Made by a program: the position numbers and the translations under genes. This document shows positions 7,098 to 8,145 of a stretch of DNA of 8,145 nucleotides, in pieces. The stretch spans positions 1-8,145 of the forward strand of contig DAOWHG010000111.1 of assembly GCA_030641535.1 (NCBI GenBank). The letters are read 5' to 3'. The DNA comes from Mycoplasmatota bacterium (GTDB lineage: Bacteria; Bacillota_I; Bacilli_A; Izemoplasmatales; Izemoplasmataceae). The notes under the pieces were generated by a model. It was not told the DNA's origin and made no database searches. It was given only the letters and a program-made list of their open reading frames with translations. Within the stretch, counting starts at the first letter, position 1. The number at the start of each line of letters is the position of its first letter.

Positions 7098-7120
7098 ATA
7101 TAAGTTTTACAAAAATATAT

Positions 7121-7136
7121 GTTTTCCTCAGAAAAC
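7121..7136 (-). other. Small hairpin within the pyr leader
   Basis: GTTTTC and GAAAAC form a perfect 6-bp stem around a TGAG tetraloop on the minus strand. It sits between the PyrR loop and the terminator, inside the region that would be enclosed by the antiterminator helix. It may help bring the two antiterminator strands together. That role is inferred from position only. Confidence 0.5.
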
Positions 7137-7143
7137 ACTGTGT

Positions 7144-7169
7144 ACTCTTATAAGTCTCTCTGGACTAGT
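7144..7169 (-). promoter_or_regulatory. PyrR-binding loop (anti-antiterminator) in the pyr leader RNA
   Basis: AGTCCAGAGAGACT (7166-7153, minus strand) fits the PyrR recognition consensus ARUCCNGNGAGRYU. AGTC pairs with GACT around the CAGAGA hexaloop. A further ACT (7169-7167) can pair with AGT (7146-7144) across a TATAAG bulge on the 3' side, the asymmetric purine-rich bulge expected of these sites. The 3' half, 7156-7144, is also the strand that forms the antiterminator with the terminator's 5' arm. PyrR bound to this loop should prevent antitermination and stop transcription before pyrB. Only one such site is present in the window. Confidence 0.93.
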
Positions 7170-7185
7170 TTAAAAAGCTACTTTC

Positions 7186-7214
7186 ATACTACATTATAAA
7201 GTTTGATAAATCAA
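7186..7214 (-). promoter_or_regulatory. Predicted promoter of the pyr operon
   Basis: The best spaced pair on the minus strand is TTGATT (7214-7209) and TAGTAT (7191-7186), 17 bases apart. A start near 7180 would put the PyrR loop about 15 nt into the leader. An alternative -10, a perfect TATAAT, lies at 7198-7193 but lacks a good -35 at 17 bases (TTTATG, 7221-7216). The two overlap, so the exact start is uncertain while the general location is not. TTGATTTATCAA (7214-7203) is an inverted repeat that covers the -35. Confidence 0.6.
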
Positions 7215-7303
7215 CCATAAAAAATAAATAAAAATATTACTTCAAAAAAACAGTATAACTTGGAAATGTCAAATTCAAATATGATAAGTTTTCTTACAAA
7301 ATA

Positions 7304-7322
7304 AAAGCCCAAAAAGGGCTTT
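7304..7322 (-). terminator. Intrinsic terminator after the SLOG-family gene
   Basis: AAAGCCC and GGGCTTT form a 7-bp stem around a TTTTT loop on the minus strand, followed by TATTTT. It begins about 28 bases after the stop at 7351 and separates that gene from the pyr promoter. The 81 bases from 7222 to 7302 are very AT-rich and show no other feature I can support. Confidence 0.88.
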
Positions 7323-7350
7323 ATTATAGTGTTTATATTATTAGTTGAGA

Positions 7351-7917
7351 TTACTTATCTTTTTTCATAATGATATTATGGTGATATTTATCATACAATT
7401 CGATTTTTTCAGAAATAATATTTATCAAATCTTCAGCACTAGAAACATCATATATATGATCATCAAATTCATAGCGAATTCTACTATCTAATTTAGTTCC
7501 TGCAACCTTTTTACTCCATCCTTCAACATTACTGAAAGCGGCGATAGGTCTCATTAGCATCCAAGCACTAGCAATCTCTGATAAAGTACCTGCTCCACCA
7601 CCAATAGCTACTACAAAATCTGCATTAGCAGCAATGCTAGCTCGATTAATATCAAGTCCTGTCGGGATAATAATATCAGCAAGTCCATTACTCTCGTTTT
7701 TATCAAACGAAGGTACAATAGCGATAATATCTCCTTCTTGATGGTTTGAAGAACTTCTTGCTCCAAGAGAAGCTGCCTTCATGATTCCACCCATTCCACC
7801 AGATTGTATACGATATCCATTATCTATTAGCGCTTTCCCAACAGAGAAAGCTATTTTTTCTTTCAAGCTATTTGTTTCAATACTATTGTCTCCAATTATA
7901 GCTATAATCTTTTTCAT
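7351..7917 (-). CDS. SLOG/LOG-fold protein, TIGR00725-like, function unknown
   Basis: The 188-residue soluble protein has a Rossmann-like nucleotide-binding fold. The N-terminus is IIAIIGDNS, followed by QSGGMGGIMKAAS (38-50), the P-x-x-x-x-x-N-R segment ending at Asn91-Arg92, and AIGGGAGTLSEIA (104-116). That last motif is the GG-x-GT-x-x-E signature shared by the LOG / 'lysine decarboxylase-like' superfamily. LOG proteins release bases from nucleoside monophosphates. This branch (TIGR00725) has no settled role and I do not assign one. The residues after about 120 (WSKKVAGTKLDSRIRYEFDD, 134-153) fit that branch rather than true LOG. The ATG at 7917 has GAGGACGTGA upstream. It is a single-gene unit with its own promoter and terminator, so its link to the pyr operon is adjacency only. 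Confidence 0.85.
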   Translation of the reverse strand: MKKIIAIIGDNSIETNSLKEKIAFSVGKALIDNGYRIQSGGMGGIMKAASLGARSSSNHQEGDIIAIVPSFDKNESNGLADIIIPTGLDINRASIAANADFVVAIGGGAGTLSEIASAWMLMRPIAAFSNVEGWSKKVAGTKLDSRIRYEFDDHIYDVSSAEDLINIISEKIELYDKYHHNIIMKKDK

Positions 7918-7936
7918 AATATCACGTCCTCATAGT

Positions 7937-7944
7937 ATTTTACC
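7937..7944 (-). promoter_or_regulatory. Possible extended -10 promoter of the SLOG-family gene
   Basis: TAAAAT (7942-7937, minus strand) is preceded by TG plus one base, giving an extended -10, and lies 19 bases before the ATG. No good -35 is seen at 16-18 bases (TGGAAG at 17). The start would give a leader of only about a dozen bases with the ribosome binding site near its 5' end. Support is moderate. Confidence 0.45.
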
Positions 7945-8010
7945 ATACCCACAGTTTAACTTCCATATTATTGATTTGTATATTTCAAGTTAACTCAATA
8001 AAAATGAGAC

Positions 8011-8049
8011 AATAAAAAACCTCAATTGCAATTCTAGCAATTGAGGTTT
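8011..8049 (-). terminator. Intrinsic terminator after the partial upstream gene
   Basis: On the minus strand AAACCTCAATTGC (8049-8037) pairs perfectly with GCAATTGAGGTTT (8029-8017) around a 7-nt loop and leads into a T-run (to 8011). The 13-bp stem begins four bases after the stop codon at 8053. It isolates the gene entering from the window edge from the SLOG-family gene. Confidence 0.93.
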
Positions 8050-8052
8050 AAC

Positions 8053-8145
8053 TTAATCTAATAGATACAATGGGTTATAATCTCTTAAAATGTATTGTGG
8101 ATCATAATATTGCATATCCGTTAATTCTGAATAATAGTTGTGTAA
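8053..8145 (-). CDS. C-terminal end of an unidentified protein
   Basis: On the minus strand a frame open from the window edge gives 30 residues and a TAA at 8055-8053. The visible tail runs from LHNYYSEL to YNPLYLLD and contains seven tyrosines in 30 residues. A strong terminator directly after the stop supports this as the real end of a coding region. The sequence is too short to name a family, and other frames through this stretch are not excluded by composition alone. Confidence 0.6.
   Translation of the reverse strand, partial: LHNYYSELTDMQYYDPQYILRDYNPLYLLD

Noticed and set aside
7954..8054. Repeated GTTTAACTT at 7954-7962 and 8046-8054 plus the palindrome AGTTAACT near 7990 as an operator cluster
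   Set aside because: The copies are short and AT-rich, one lies at the end of the terminator stem, and the spacing shows no pattern.
1..8145. Mobile elements, CRISPR arrays, tRNA or rRNA genes, phage or defence genes
   Set aside because: No transposase or integrase motifs, no regularly spaced repeats and no tRNA-like cloverleaf were seen. The coding content is accounted for by nucleotide metabolism, the SLOG-family gene and one short partial gene.

Overview
The window is an AT-rich, densely packed stretch in which every supportable gene lies on the minus strand, so transcription runs from high to low coordinates. Several features point to a low-GC Gram-positive bacterium (Bacillota): strong AGGAGG-type ribosome binding sites, a PyrR attenuator, a guanine riboswitch, the PyrK/PyrD class 1B dihydroorotate dehydrogenase, and intrinsic terminators with U-runs. 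TGA is used as a stop and TGG as Trp, so the standard bacterial code applies and a Mycoplasma-type code is excluded. I cannot name the genus from the sequence.

Layout in transcription order: (1) 8145-8053, the last 30 codons of an unidentified gene, followed by a strong terminator at 8011-8049. (2) 7917-7351, a SLOG/LOG-fold protein of the TIGR00725 type with its own likely promoter and a terminator at 7304-7322. (3) A leader at about 7180-7044 with a promoter, a PyrR-binding RNA loop and an attenuator terminator. (4) The pyrimidine operon pyrB-pyrR-pyrC-pyrK-pyrD-pyrF-pyrE (7043-1419), whose genes overlap by 1-8 nt or are 1 nt apart. (5) A short spacer holding a guaB promoter and a guanine riboswitch with its terminator. 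(6) guaB (IMP dehydrogenase), cut off by the window edge after 394 codons.

The operon encodes steps 2-6 of UMP synthesis: aspartate transcarbamylase, dihydroorotase, the two-subunit NAD-linked dihydroorotate dehydrogenase, OMP decarboxylase and orotate phosphoribosyltransferase, plus the regulator PyrR. Genes for step 1 (carAB) and a uracil permease are absent. PyrR, encoded second in the operon, should bind the leader RNA when UMP/UTP is high and allow termination before pyrB. guaB starts the GMP branch and should be switched off by guanine through its riboswitch. The pyrimidine operon and the committed GMP gene are therefore adjacent, each behind its own RNA attenuator.

I found no undescribed system. 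The most informative features are the two leaders, where complete aptamer, antiterminator and terminator pairings can be traced, and the atypical position of pyrR.
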